DNA of 64,000 nucleotides from Verrucomicrobiota bacterium JB022 (GTDB lineage Bacteria; Verrucomicrobiota; Verrucomicrobiia; Opitutales; Oceanipulchritudinaceae). Shown here in pieces: positions 11,036 to 19,777 of the stretch (its first letter is position 1; each line of letters starts with the position of its first letter). The position numbers and the translations under genes are program-made. A model generated the notes under the pieces. It worked only from the letters and a program-made list of their open reading frames with translations, searched no databases and was not told the DNA's origin. The stretch spans positions 124,001-188,000 of the forward strand of contig JAUTCQ010000001.1 in assembly GCA_030673845.1 (NCBI GenBank), in the 5' to 3' direction.

Positions 11036-12553
11036 CTAATAGCTCTTGGCCCAGACGACGCGCTGCTTGCTGGGCTGGCCGGTGAAGATGCAGGTGCCGG
11101 CCTCCGGGCTGTCTTCAAACGGGATGCAGCGCACGGTCACTTTCAGGTCTTGCTGGATGCGTTCGGTAATGGATTCGTCGCCGTTCCAGTGGGCGAGGGC
11201 AAAGCCGCCGTGGATCTCGGGCTGCTCCTTGTTCTTGGGCGTGAAGAAGTCGTAGAAGTCCTTCTCGCTGTTGATCACGTGCGTGTGTTCGCTGCGGAAG
11301 GCACGGGCGCGGTCGAGCAGGTTTTGCTGGATTGCGTCGAGGCGCTCGCCAATGGTCGCCACGAATTCGGCGCGGGCCACGGGGCCCTTTTCGCCGGTGT
11401 CGCGACGGCCCACAAAGAGGCTGTCTTTCGCGAGGTCGCGCGGGCCCACTTCGACGCGCAGGGGCACGCCCTTCTTGATCCACTGCCACATCTTGTCGCC
11501 GCCGCGCAGGTCGCGGTCGTCGATGTGCACGTCGAGCTTCTGGCCGTGCCAGTAGGTGTTACGCAGTTCGTCGCGCAGCTTGTGGCAATATTCGAGGACC
11601 TGCGCCCGGCTCTCTTCCTGGATCAGCACGGGCAGGATCACCACATGCAGAGGGGCCAGGCGGGGCGGCGCGATCAGGCCGTCGTCGTCGCTATGCGTCA
11701 TCACGAGGCCGCCGACGAGGCGGGTCGAGACGCCCCAGGAGGTAGTCCAGGCGTGCTCCAGTTGGCCCTGTTCGCTTTGGAACTGGATGCCGCTGGCCTT
11801 GGCAAAGTTCTGGCCGAGGAAGTGGCTGGTGCCGGCCTGCAGGGCCTTCCGGTCTTGCATCATGGCCTCGATGCAGAGGGTGGAGACGGCTCCCGGGAAA
11901 CGTTCGCCTGCCGTCTTCTCACCCTGCCAGACGGGCATGGCCATGTAGTTTTCGGCAAAGTCGGCATAGACGGCCAGCATCTTGCGCGTTTCTTCCCAGG
12001 CCTCTTCGGAGGTGGCGTGCGCGGTATGGCCTTCCTGCCAGAGAAATTCGGCCGTCCGCAGAAACAGGCGGGTGCGCATCTCCCAGCGGACGACGTTGGC
12101 CCACTGGTTGATCAGGATGGGCAGGTCGCGGTAGCTCTGGACCCACTTGGCGTACATCTCGCCGATGATCGTCTCTGAGGTGGGGCGCACGATGAGGGGC
12201 TCTTCCAGCGGCGAGGCAGGGACGAGCTTGCCCTCGGCGTTCAGCTCCAGGCGGCTGTGGGTGACGACTGCACACTCCTTGGCAAAGCCCTCCACGTGCT
12301 GCGCTTCCTTCTCCAGATAGCTCTTGGGAATGAAGAGCGGGAAGTAGGCGTTGACGTGCCCCGTGTCCTTGAACTTCTCGTCGAGCGCACGTTGCATCTT
12401 CTCCCACAGCGTGTAGCCCCAGGGTTTGATCACCATGCAGCCGCGCACGGGGGAGTTTTCGGCCAGGTCGGCAGCTTTGACGACCTGTTGATACCACTCG
12501 GGGTAATCCTGATCGCGGGTCGGCGTGATTGCGGTGCGGGCTTGCTTGGCCAT
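11036..12553 (-). CDS. proS: Prolyl-tRNA synthetase, type 3 (archaeal/eukaryotic-like)
   Basis: The enzyme charges tRNA-Pro in the cytoplasm. Its 505 residues match the short type lacking the editing insertion of E. coli ProRS. Class II motifs are clear: VRPTSETIIGEMYAKW, then the motif 2 loop RWEMRTRLFLRTAEFLWQEG. The anticodon-binding domain follows, then a C-terminal domain that closes with the family's characteristic tail, here VVWAKSY. This type occurs in Verrucomicrobiota as well as archaea and some other bacteria. It is a single-gene unit with its own terminator. Confidence 0.97.
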   Translation of the reverse strand: MAKQARTAITPTRDQDYPEWYQQVVKAADLAENSPVRGCMVIKPWGYTLWEKMQRALDEKFKDTGHVNAYFPLFIPKSYLEKEAQHVEGFAKECAVVTHSRLELNAEGKLVPASPLEEPLIVRPTSETIIGEMYAKWVQSYRDLPILINQWANVVRWEMRTRLFLRTAEFLWQEGHTAHATSEEAWEETRKMLAVYADFAENYMAMPVWQGEKTAGERFPGAVSTLCIEAMMQDRKALQAGTSHFLGQNFAKASGIQFQSEQGQLEHAWTTSWGVSTRLVGGLVMTHSDDDGLIAPPRLAPLHVVILPVLIQEESRAQVLEYCHKLRDELRNTYWHGQKLDVHIDDRDLRGGDKMWQWIKKGVPLRVEVGPRDLAKDSLFVGRRDTGEKGPVARAEFVATIGERLDAIQQNLLDRARAFRSEHTHVINSEKDFYDFFTPKNKEQPEIHGGFALAHWNGDESITERIQQDLKVTVRCIPFEDSPEAGTCIFTGQPSKQRVVWAKSY

Positions 12554-12810
12554 GGTGTGGAAAATCGGGCGTTAAAAGCGTGGGAACGGGTTGATCCAGA
12601 AGAATTTAACCAGAGCGCCCCTTTGGGGCGAAAGGAAACATCGCAGCAATTCACCCGCTCGCTGGCGAGGAAAAAGCGGGCCGGGGCGGCGTTGCCCGGC
12701 TGGTGCCGTTTCTTTTGCCCGTTTAGAACTCGTGTCTGCTACTCTCGATAACCGTAAATAACAAAGATAATTTTTGCGTGAATTGCGTTTGACAGGACCG
12801 TTTTTCCCTT

Positions 12811-12816
12811 GAAGGA
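12811..12816 (+). promoter_or_regulatory. Shine-Dalgarno site for the exported aromatic-module protein
   Basis: GAAGGA lies seven bases before the ATG at 12824 and is one of the few good ribosome-binding sites in the window. A TTGACA hexamer at 12789-12794 is also present, but no convincing -10 box lies at the right distance, so a promoter is not claimed. The rest of the 270-base gap from 12554 holds nothing recognisable. Confidence 0.6.
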
Positions 12817-12823
12817 ATAACTC

Positions 12824-13936
12824 ATGTACCGTCGCTTACTTGCTTCCTGCTGCTTGTTTACCCCTGCGTTGGCTTCGGCCGCCACAGTGCAGACTTTCGA
12901 GGCGCTTGCCGCTTTCGAAGACGATGTGGACGTTCAAGCGCTCAATGGACTGATCGAGGCTCTTGAGATTCCCTTCAGCTTCGACACGGTCGTCTTTTCC
13001 AACAGCGTTCTGACGCTGGATTTTAATGTCGATATTGATGGCCAATGGTTCGATGGCAACCTGAGGCTGGACTTGAGCGATGCCTTGAAAGATACGAACC
13101 TCAATGGCATCCCCGATGAAGCGGAACTCGCCCTCGCCAGCCAGTGGAGCATCCCCGTTTCCATGACGATGGTTTCCGGCATCTATAAGGTAGTCGCAAA
13201 CATCGACATCAGCGCTCAGCGGGGAGCTGGAAGCTCTACGATCGTCGGCACTCTCAATATGAGCGCCACTTACTATGAGCGGGGGCGGGCAGTCGATTAC
13301 CTGAACGAATCGCAGAGCCTATACTACGATCTTAATCTGGCTTCCTGGTATGGCGCTGTCGTGCCTGCCGATACACATCTTGAAAGCTACGATGTAGACG
13401 CCAATTTCTATCGCAAGGACGACTCCACCCTCGTTGTCCGCAACTTTATACACCGCGGCTATCCGGTAGATGATGTGGAACTCGCTTACACCGGCAGCGC
13501 GTACGTGGGGCAATTTTACAACGAAACACTCCAGGCTCCTTATTACCTTTCCATTTCCAACCTCAACGACGCTGACGGAGACGGCATCCCTGACCTGACG
13601 GACGTAGACGCGCAGGGCTTCCTCTATGGCAAGGCGGGCGGCGACCTGCAGGGCGGGTGGAAAAAGCTGGGGCACTTCGGCTGGTTCTGGGGCCCGGGCC
13701 TCGACCGTGACTGGTATTACAGCGACAAGCTGAAGGCTTGGGTGTGGCTCGAAGACGGCGAGGCGGACAGCTTTCTTATCTACCAAAGTGGCCCGGGCTG
13801 GCTCTACACCAGCAAGACGCTCGGCGTCTACTACCGCTACTCCGATGGCCACTGGCTCGACTTCGCCAACGAAGTTGACGGGCGTATCAAGTTCTGGGAC
13901 TTCGGGGCAGGAGCGTTCGTCTGGTTCGACAAATAG
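12824..13936 (+). CDS. Exported protein with C-terminal aromatic (Trp/Tyr) module, function unknown
   Basis: The 370-residue product opens with a clear signal peptide (MYRRLLASCCLFTPALASA). A beta-rich region of about 220 residues follows. Two short calcium-loop-like segments are visible, DTNLNGIPDEAEL near 88 and DADGDGIPDLTDVDAQG near 250, resembling single thrombospondin type-3 repeats. The last 100 residues are dominated by aromatics in a spaced pattern (GHFGWFWGP, DRDWYYSDKLKAWVWLED, GWLYTSKTLGVYYRYSDGHW). Similar Trp-rich ends occur on many exported proteins of Opitutae, as I recall, and may be a surface-attachment module. I do not recognise an enzymatic function. It is followed directly by a shared terminator. 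Confidence 0.8.
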   Translation: MYRRLLASCCLFTPALASAATVQTFEALAAFEDDVDVQALNGLIEALEIPFSFDTVVFSNSVLTLDFNVDIDGQWFDGNLRLDLSDALKDTNLNGIPDEAELALASQWSIPVSMTMVSGIYKVVANIDISAQRGAGSSTIVGTLNMSATYYERGRAVDYLNESQSLYYDLNLASWYGAVVPADTHLESYDVDANFYRKDDSTLVVRNFIHRGYPVDDVELAYTGSAYVGQFYNETLQAPYYLSISNLNDADGDGIPDLTDVDAQGFLYGKAGGDLQGGWKKLGHFGWFWGPGLDRDWYYSDKLKAWVWLEDGEADSFLIYQSGPGWLYTSKTLGVYYRYSDGHWLDFANEVDGRIKFWDFGAGAFVWFDK

Positions 13937-13948
13937 GCCGTACAACAC

Positions 13949-13978
13949 AAAGGGGCGCCTTCCAAAAGCGCCCCTTTT
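13949..13978. terminator. Bidirectional terminator between convergent genes
   Basis: AAAGGGGCGC (13949-13958) pairs with GCGCCCCTTT (13968-13977), a perfect ten-base stem with a nine-base loop, ending in a T run on the plus strand and on the minus strand. It separates the exported protein gene (plus) from the DUF3347 gene (minus). Confidence 0.85.
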
Positions 13979-13997
13979 CATCGGTTGCTCTGCAGCT

Positions 13998-14477
13998 CTA
14001 GCGTTCGGCTACGTTTCCTTTGACGACGCCGCAATGAAGCATTTCGGCCCCATAGTAAGGGTTGACGAGCTTCTTGTCGTTCTGGAGCCACTCGGCCCCC
14101 ATCCCGCCCATCGCCATGGGGCAGAACATCAGGTAGACTTCCTTTTCGCTCGAGGTGCCCGGCATTTTCACCAGGCGGATCATCTCTTCGGAGAGAGGCT
14201 CGAAAGCCTGCCGTGCTTCCTTGAAGCGCGTGGCGTCGACAATTTCCTGCGCCTTGCGCGCGATTTCTTCGACCGCGGAATGGTCAATGCCCTCGGCGGT
14301 TTTCACGAGCGAGGCAGCGGCCCGGCGCCCCGCCTCCAGTTTGTCGGCCGCCAAAGCCTTTTGAAGCTGGAAGTAGGGCTCCAGCAGCGTGTCGACTTGG
14401 GAAGGCTCCAGATCGGCTGCCCGCAGGGGCAGGGCCAGCAAGAGGAGAAGGGGGAGGAGGAATGGAAAGCGTTTCAT
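13998..14477 (-). CDS. Exported DUF3347 domain protein
   Basis: A 159-residue exported protein with a strong signal peptide (MKRFPFLLPLLLLLALPLRA). The mature part is a DUF3347 domain: an Ala-rich helical stretch (EPYFQLQKALAADKLEAGRR) and the conserved C-terminal signature FCPMAMGGMGAEWLQND, then NPYYGAEMLHCG. DUF3347 occurs alone or attached to CusB-type metal-efflux adaptors, and the conserved Cys/Met/His suggest metal binding; that role is inferred. No efflux genes are adjacent. It is divergent from the GT2 gene, with 91 bases between start codons. Confidence 0.85.
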   Translation of the reverse strand: MKRFPFLLPLLLLLALPLRAADLEPSQVDTLLEPYFQLQKALAADKLEAGRRAAASLVKTAEGIDHSAVEEIARKAQEIVDATRFKEARQAFEPLSEEMIRLVKMPGTSSEKEVYLMFCPMAMGGMGAEWLQNDKKLVNPYYGAEMLHCGVVKGNVAER

Positions 14478-14568
14478 TGTTCGGTCTTAAGATAAATCGG
14501 CGCCGGTTGCAATGTCCGTAGCAGCTTTCGGCTTGAGTTTCGCCCGCTTGCGGAAAGGCTGGTGCCTC

Positions 14569-15534
14569 ATGCAGCCACCCCCCGTGCTTTCCCTGGCCGT
14601 GCCAATGTATAACGAGGAAGAAGGGCTCGACCTGTTCTTCAATCGAGTACGTGAGGTCATGGCCTCTTTGGGCGTTACTTACGAGATCGTCTGCGTCAAC
14701 GATGGCAGCCGCGACGGCACGTTGGAGGGGCTGCTCGCTCGGCAGGCTCAGATCCCCGAGCTGGTGGTGGTCGACCTTTCGCGTAACTTCGGCAAAGACG
14801 TGGCGCTGACCGCCGCGATCGATCACTGCACGGGCCGCGCAGTGGTGCCGCTCGATGCCGACCTGCAAGACCCGCCGGAGCTGCTGGGCGAGATGCTGGA
14901 GCGTTGGCGCGAGGGCTACGACGTGGTCTGTGCCGTCCGTAGCAGCCGCAAGAGCGACGGCTGGCTGAAGCAGTTTTCGGCCCGCCAGTTTTACCGCTGG
15001 TTCAACCGGGTGGCCGAGGTGCCAATCCCGTCCGACGCTGGCGACTTTCGCCTGATGGACCGCCGCGTGGTCGAGGCCTTGAGTGGCTTGCGCGAGCGCA
15101 ACCGGTTTATGAAGGGCCTCTTCGCCTGGACGGGGTTCAAGACCGCCTACGTCACCTTCGAGCGACCGGAGCGCGCTGCGGGCACGACCAAGTGGAACTA
15201 CTGGAAGCTGTGGAACTTCGCGCTCGACGGCATCTTTGCCTTCAGCTCGGCCCCGTTGCGTATTTGGACCTACCTGGGCGTCCTGATCTCGCTCAGCTCA
15301 TTTTTGTACGCGTTGGTCATCGTCGTGCGCACGCTGTTTATCGGGATCGACGTGCCGGGCTATGCCTCGCTGCTGGTGTTCATGCTCTTCCTCAGCGGCA
15401 TCCAGCTGATCGGGCTCGGCGTGATGGGCGAATACGTGGGCCGGATCTACAAGGAGGCTAAACAGCGCCCACTTTACCTGACCCAAAGCGTGTATCGACA
15501 CGCCTCGGGGCAGGGAGAAACGGCGGTGCGTTAG
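14569..15534 (+). CDS. Membrane glycosyltransferase family 2 (polyprenyl-phosphate sugar synthase, GtrB/ArnC type)
   Basis: The 321-residue enzyme has a GT-A domain (1-230) and two C-terminal membrane helices (about 233-255 and 268-290). Diagnostic segments are [41 protein letters not shown] and the metal/sugar-binding [11 protein letters not shown]. This is the pattern of enzymes that move a sugar from a nucleotide donor to undecaprenyl phosphate at the cytoplasmic face. Whether the sugar is glucose, mannose or an aminosugar cannot be told. ATG 14569 is chosen since the family starts just before [10 protein letters not shown]. It overlaps the convergent chemoreceptor gene by four bases at the stop codons. 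Confidence 0.92.
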   Translation: MQPPPVLSLAVPMYNEEEGLDLFFNRVREVMASLGVTYEIVCVNDGSRDGTLEGLLARQAQIPELVVVDLSRNFGKDVALTAAIDHCTGRAVVPLDADLQDPPELLGEMLERWREGYDVVCAVRSSRKSDGWLKQFSARQFYRWFNRVAEVPIPSDAGDFRLMDRRVVEALSGLRERNRFMKGLFAWTGFKTAYVTFERPERAAGTTKWNYWKLWNFALDGIFAFSSAPLRIWTYLGVLISLSSFLYALVIVVRTLFIGIDVPGYASLLVFMLFLSGIQLIGLGVMGEYVGRIYKEAKQRPLYLTQSVYRHASGQGETAVR

Positions 15535-16973
15535 TTGAGCACGAGGGGCTCCGGCTCCAGGGGGAGCGGGGGCCTGGCCACACGGCGACTGGGCGGCGGC
15601 GTGTTTGCCGGGGGCTGGGCCGGTGCCTGAGGCGGGGGAGGGCTGCCATCCTTTACCGCATGGTCCAGCACCTGGATGACGCGGGCCACCAGGCCTTGCA
15701 ATTCGTTGGCCTGGCTGCGGAGTTCCTTGGAGGCTTCGGCGGCCTGACGCGCTTCGTGCGCATAAGTCTGGCTGTCTTCCTGCATCGTCTGGGCGGCACC
15801 GGAGACTTCCTGAATCAGCTCGGTCTGCTGGCGGGCGGCGCGGGCCATTTCAGCACTTTCGTTGCGGGCCTTGGCGACTTCCTGGGCGATGCTGCGCAGC
15901 TCTTCGTCGGCCTTGCGGGCCAATTCGGCCCCGCGTTGGGTGTTGCGTTGGGCCGAGGCGATCAGGCCTTCCGTCTCGGCGGCGGAGCTGGCGGCGCGGC
16001 GGGCTAGCGCCCGGACTTCTTCGGCCACGACCGCAAAACCGGCACCGGCTTCTCCCGCGCGGGCGGCTTCGATCGAGGCATTGAGCGCGAGGATGTTGGT
16101 CTGGAAGGCAACCTCCTGCAGCGCTTCGACGATGCGCGAAATGGAGTGGTTGGAGGTGGTGATTTCTTCCATCGCGGTGCGCATCTCCTGCATCCGGCGG
16201 GCCCCTTCGGTCGTCAGGGCGTGGGTGGTCTCCATCGATGCATCGAGGCGGATAGCCCGCTCGCCCACTTCATCGGAGCGCACTTGCATCTCGTGCGTGG
16301 CATGGACCGACGATGCCGTCTTTTCCGCCTGATTGGCCGACGCGGTGCGTTGGGCGACGCTGATCTCGCCCATGCGGTCGGCCGTCGTGCGCAAGTGCTG
16401 CGTCACGCGGGTCAAGGGGATGCCGAGGGAGCCTACGACCCCGCCCAGACGGCCAAGGTAGCGCGCGATAAACGCCATCGGCACCGCTTCGAAGATCACG
16501 AAAAACGCGTGCAGCAATACGATGGTAAAGCTGGCCTCGTAATTGAAGACGCTGGCGGGCAGGAAAAAGAAGAACAGCAGGTGGTGCAGCGCAATGGTGA
16601 TCGCTGCCGCGCCGATCGCGACCCACGAGCCTGTCAGCGCCAACACGCCGATACAGGCAAAGATGTGGAAGTGGAACTCGATCAACCCGCCGCCCAGGTG
16701 GATGAGCAGGGCGCTGAAGGCCATCGCGGCAACCGCCAGGGCGGTCGGCTGCAGGCGGTAGGCCTTGAGCAGGTGCAGGGCAAGCGGTCCGGCGCAGATG
16801 CCGAGGCTGGCCAGCAGCGCAGAGAGCATCGACTGGCCAAAGAACCAGGCGACGGCAACCATGGCCGGAATGTGTTGCAGCATGAGGATCAGCCCGATGC
16901 GCGCGGCCTTATGCTGATATTGATGAAGCGCCTCGATCTCTCGAAGGCGGTTCGCGGGAGATACCTGTGTCAT
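15531..16973 (-). CDS. Methyl-accepting chemotaxis protein with a multi-helix His-rich membrane sensor
   Basis: The 480-residue protein has six hydrophobic helices in residues 15-190 instead of the usual two. The helices carry conserved histidines: [28 protein letters not shown] and [12 protein letters not shown]. The second half is a standard methyl-accepting signalling domain with the hairpin tip [28 protein letters not shown] split around E-A-A-R-A-G, so it should contact CheA/CheW. A Pro-rich tail follows. No che genes are in the window. I prefer ATG 16973; a GTG 11 codons upstream would overlap the previous gene. It is probably co-transcribed with the thioredoxin-fold gene 22 bases upstream. 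Confidence 0.9.
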   Translation of the reverse strand: MTQVSPANRLREIEALHQYQHKAARIGLILMLQHIPAMVAVAWFFGQSMLSALLASLGICAGPLALHLLKAYRLQPTALAVAAMAFSALLIHLGGGLIEFHFHIFACIGVLALTGSWVAIGAAAITIALHHLLFFFFLPASVFNYEASFTIVLLHAFFVIFEAVPMAFIARYLGRLGGVVGSLGIPLTRVTQHLRTTADRMGEISVAQRTASANQAEKTASSVHATHEMQVRSDEVGERAIRLDASMETTHALTTEGARRMQEMRTAMEEITTSNHSISRIVEALQEVAFQTNILALNASIEAARAGEAGAGFAVVAEEVRALARRAASSAAETEGLIASAQRNTQRGAELARKADEELRSIAQEVAKARNESAEMARAARQQTELIQEVSGAAQTMQEDSQTYAHEARQAAEASKELRSQANELQGLVARVIQVLDHAVKDGSPPPPQAPAQPPANTPPPSRRVARPPLPLEPEPLVLN

Positions 16974-16995
16974 CGACGGAGAGGGTGTAGAAAGA

Positions 16996-17526
16996 TTAGA
17001 GGCCACTGGCGGCGCAGCCGTAGGCAGGCAAGGTGGAGCTTTGCTCGCCGGCCATGATCTCGGCTACCAGTTCTTGCGGGCGGGTAGGGGTCAGTTTGGT
17101 GGGGCGTTGCATGGCATAGCCGCCAGAGTAGGCCAGCTCGGCGTTGGGCGTGTAGACCCGCAACCACGGCCCCCCTGCGATGCCGAACTGCTCGGTGGCC
17201 TGCACGTGGTCGAGCACCGTCACCCGGTAGCCATGCTCGGCGAGGGCCTGCTGCAGCGCGTCGTCTTGCCCCAGCAGGTAGACCTCCTGCGGCTCGGCGG
17301 GCGGTGTGGCCAGCAGATCCTTGGTCACTTGGGCGGAGCAGGGGCAGCCAGCGGTAAGAAAATGCTGCACGCGCCAGTGTTCTTGTATCGAAACACTCGG
17401 CGAACCCTGTTCGCGTAGCGGAGCCGTATGGGTGCCCAAGTAGTAGCCGCCGGCGGCGAGAACCCCTACGCCCCAGCAGCCGAGCACCACCGGCCCCAGC
17501 CATTTACGACAATATTTTCCCCACAT
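16996..17526 (-). CDS. Membrane-anchored thioredoxin-fold protein with CxC motif (RedB-like)
   Basis: A 176-residue protein with one N-terminal helix (about 10-31) and a periplasmic domain. The motif [12 protein letters not shown] has C61 and C63 in a CxC arrangement at the place where thioredoxins have Cxx[10 protein letters not shown] strand near 125 corresponds to the cis-Pro loop. The end carries YGCAASGL with a third conserved-looking cysteine. I recall similar RedB-annotated proteins in Planctomycetes and Proteobacteria, but this is memory, not a search. The ATG at 17526 places the membrane helix near the start; a TTG 12 codons upstream is possible. Position just before a His-rich chemoreceptor suggests a joint redox- or metal-sensing unit (inference). 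Confidence 0.7.
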   Translation of the reverse strand: MWGKYCRKWLGPVVLGCWGVGVLAAGGYYLGTHTAPLREQGSPSVSIQEHWRVQHFLTAGCPCSAQVTKDLLATPPAEPQEVYLLGQDDALQQALAEHGYRVTVLDHVQATEQFGIAGGPWLRVYTPNAELAYSGGYAMQRPTKLTPTRPQELVAEIMAGEQSSTLPAYGCAASGL

Positions 17527-17624
17527 GCCGTGTAAAATCGACCCAAGCTGGCTGAACTGCAATTGATTATTAGGGTCAATGGCCTAAGTTTTCGTAAAAG
17601 GCGAAAGTGGAGGCCAAGCGGTCA

Positions 17625-19655
17625 TTATTTCCGGCGAACGTTCTTTTTGCCTCCACCTTTTCCCTTTTGTCCACGGCCTTTTTTAGCGTTAGGCGCGGTG
17701 CCGCCGTTTTTGAGCATGTCGATCTGGTCGCGCAGGAGGGCCGCGCGCTCGAATTCCAGTTTCTCTGCGGCTTCGAGCATCTCGGATTCCAGCTCGGCAA
17801 TCACGGCGGCCACGTCGCCATCGCCTTGGGCCTCGGCTACCGAAATCGGGTCGAGCTGATCGCGGTCGACGTAGTGCAAGCTCTTCTGCAAGCCCCGCTT
17901 GACGCTGCGCGGGGTGATGCCGTGCTCCAGATTGTGGGCGATCTGCTTTTCCCGGCGTTCCTGGGTGATACGCAGGGTCTCCTTCAGCGAATCGTTGAGC
18001 ACATCGGCGTAGAGGATCACGCGGCCCTTCTCATGGCGGGCGGCCCGGCCTGCGGTCTGGATCAGGCTGGTGGTGCTGCGCAGGAAGCCCTCCTTGTCCG
18101 CATCGAGGATGGCGACCAAGGCCACTTCGGGCAGGTCGAGGCCTTCGCGCAGGAGGTTGACGCCGACCAGCACATCGAAGTCGCCCGCCCGCAGCTTGCG
18201 CAGGATCTCGACCCGTTCGATGGCGTCGATGTCGCTGTGCAGGTATTCGACCTTCACATCTCGCTCGCGCAGGTAGGTGGAGAGGTCTTCGCTCATGCGC
18301 TTGGTCAAGGTGGTGACGAGCACGCGCTCGTCTCGCCCCACCGCAGCCTGCACTTCGGCGATCAAGTCTTCCACCTGGCCCTTGATCGGGCGAATCTCCA
18401 TCACCGGGTCGAGCAAGCCGGTGGGGCGGATCACCTGCTCGGCAATCACCTCCGAGAGCTTCGCTTCCTCCTTGGCTGGCGTGGCGGAGACGAAGAGGAT
18501 CTGGCCCGTGATGTCCATAAACTCCTGGGCCTGCAGCGGCCGGTTGTCCAGCGCACTGGGCAGGCGGAAGCCGTAGTCGACGAGGCGCTCCTTGCGCGAG
18601 CGGTCGCCCGTATACATGGCGCCGATCTGGGGCAAGGTCACGTGGCTCTCGTCGAGGATCACGAGGTAATCGTCGGGGAAGAAGTCCAGCAGGCAAAACG
18701 GGCGATCACCCGCCTTGCGGCCCGAGAGGTGGCGTGAGTAGTTTTCGATGCCGTTGCAAAAGCCCATTTCCTGCAACAGCTCCAGGTCATACTCGGTGCG
18801 CATGCGGATGCGCTGGGCTTCGAGCAGGCGTTGCTGCTTTTCAAAGTAGCCAACCTGCTCGTCCAGCTCGTTCTTGATCGCGCGGATGGCGGGCTGCAGC
18901 TTGTTGCGCGGGGTGATGAACTGGTTGGCCGGGTAGAGGTGGAAGTAGTCGAGCCGTCGCCCCATCTGGCCGGTCAGCGGGTCGAGTTCGGAGATCGATT
19001 CCACCTCGTCGCCCCAGAATTCGACCCGGATGGCACTCTCCATGTAGGCGGGGAAGATGTCGACCGTCTCGCCGCGCACGCGAAAGGTGCCGCGCTCAAA
19101 CTTGATGTCGTTGCGCTCGTAGATGTTCTCGACCAGGCGGTTCAGGAACTTGTCGCGCTGCAGCTCTTCCCCCACCCGGATGGGGATCATCATGGCGGCG
19201 AAGTCTTCCGGAGAGCCCAAGCCATAGATGCAAGAGACGGAGGCGACCACCAGCACGTCGCGGCGGCTGATCAAAGAGCTGGTCGCGCTGATGCGCAGGC
19301 GCTCGATCTCGTCGTTGATCGAGCTGTCTTTCTCGATGTAGGTATCGGTGGCCGGCACGTAGGCCTCCGGCTGATAGTAATCGTAATAGCTGACGAAATA
19401 CTCCACCGCATTGTCGGGGAAAAACGCCTTGAACTCGCTGTAGAGCTGCGCAGCCAGCGTCTTGTTGTGCGACATCACGAGGGTAGGGCGCTGCAGCTGC
19501 TGCACAATGTTGGCCATCGTGAAGGTCTTGCCGCTGCCGGTCACGCCCAGGAGCGTCTGGTACTTGTTACCCTCGCGCAGGGAGCGGACGAGCTTTTCGA
19601 TCGCCTGCGGCTGGTCGCCCATCGGCTGATATTCGGCGCTGAGACGAAAATCCAT
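17625..19655 (-). CDS. uvrB: Excinuclease ABC subunit B
   Basis: UvrB is the damage-verifying helicase-like subunit of nucleotide excision repair. The 676-residue length is normal. Walker [10 protein letters not shown] is near residue 39, and the beta-hairpin that probes DNA near 92 ([20 protein letters not shown]). Helicase motif DESHVT is near 340 and [10 protein letters not shown] near 505. The C-terminal UVR motif ([20 protein letters not shown]) binds UvrC. The last 20 residues are a Lys/Gly/Arg-rich tail, an addition seen in some bacteria. No SOS box was recognised in the 122-base divergent gap to the histidine kinase gene. Confidence 0.98.
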   Translation of the reverse strand: MDFRLSAEYQPMGDQPQAIEKLVRSLREGNKYQTLLGVTGSGKTFTMANIVQQLQRPTLVMSHNKTLAAQLYSEFKAFFPDNAVEYFVSYYDYYQPEAYVPATDTYIEKDSSINDEIERLRISATSSLISRRDVLVVASVSCIYGLGSPEDFAAMMIPIRVGEELQRDKFLNRLVENIYERNDIKFERGTFRVRGETVDIFPAYMESAIRVEFWGDEVESISELDPLTGQMGRRLDYFHLYPANQFITPRNKLQPAIRAIKNELDEQVGYFEKQQRLLEAQRIRMRTEYDLELLQEMGFCNGIENYSRHLSGRKAGDRPFCLLDFFPDDYLVILDESHVTLPQIGAMYTGDRSRKERLVDYGFRLPSALDNRPLQAQEFMDITGQILFVSATPAKEEAKLSEVIAEQVIRPTGLLDPVMEIRPIKGQVEDLIAEVQAAVGRDERVLVTTLTKRMSEDLSTYLRERDVKVEYLHSDIDAIERVEILRKLRAGDFDVLVGVNLLREGLDLPEVALVAILDADKEGFLRSTTSLIQTAGRAARHEKGRVILYADVLNDSLKETLRITQERREKQIAHNLEHGITPRSVKRGLQKSLHYVDRDQLDPISVAEAQGDGDVAAVIAELESEMLEAAEKLEFERAALLRDQIDMLKNGGTAPNAKKGRGQKGKGGGKKNVRRK

Positions 19656-19777
19656 CCCCGTATCATAGGCGGCGAAGGCGGCGGTGCAAGTGCCGGTAAA
19701 ACCTCCTTGGGAGGCTGAAGCTGGCCCGAGAGCTACCGATATAAGGGAGACACTGCCATCGGAAAGCCTCTTCGCGG

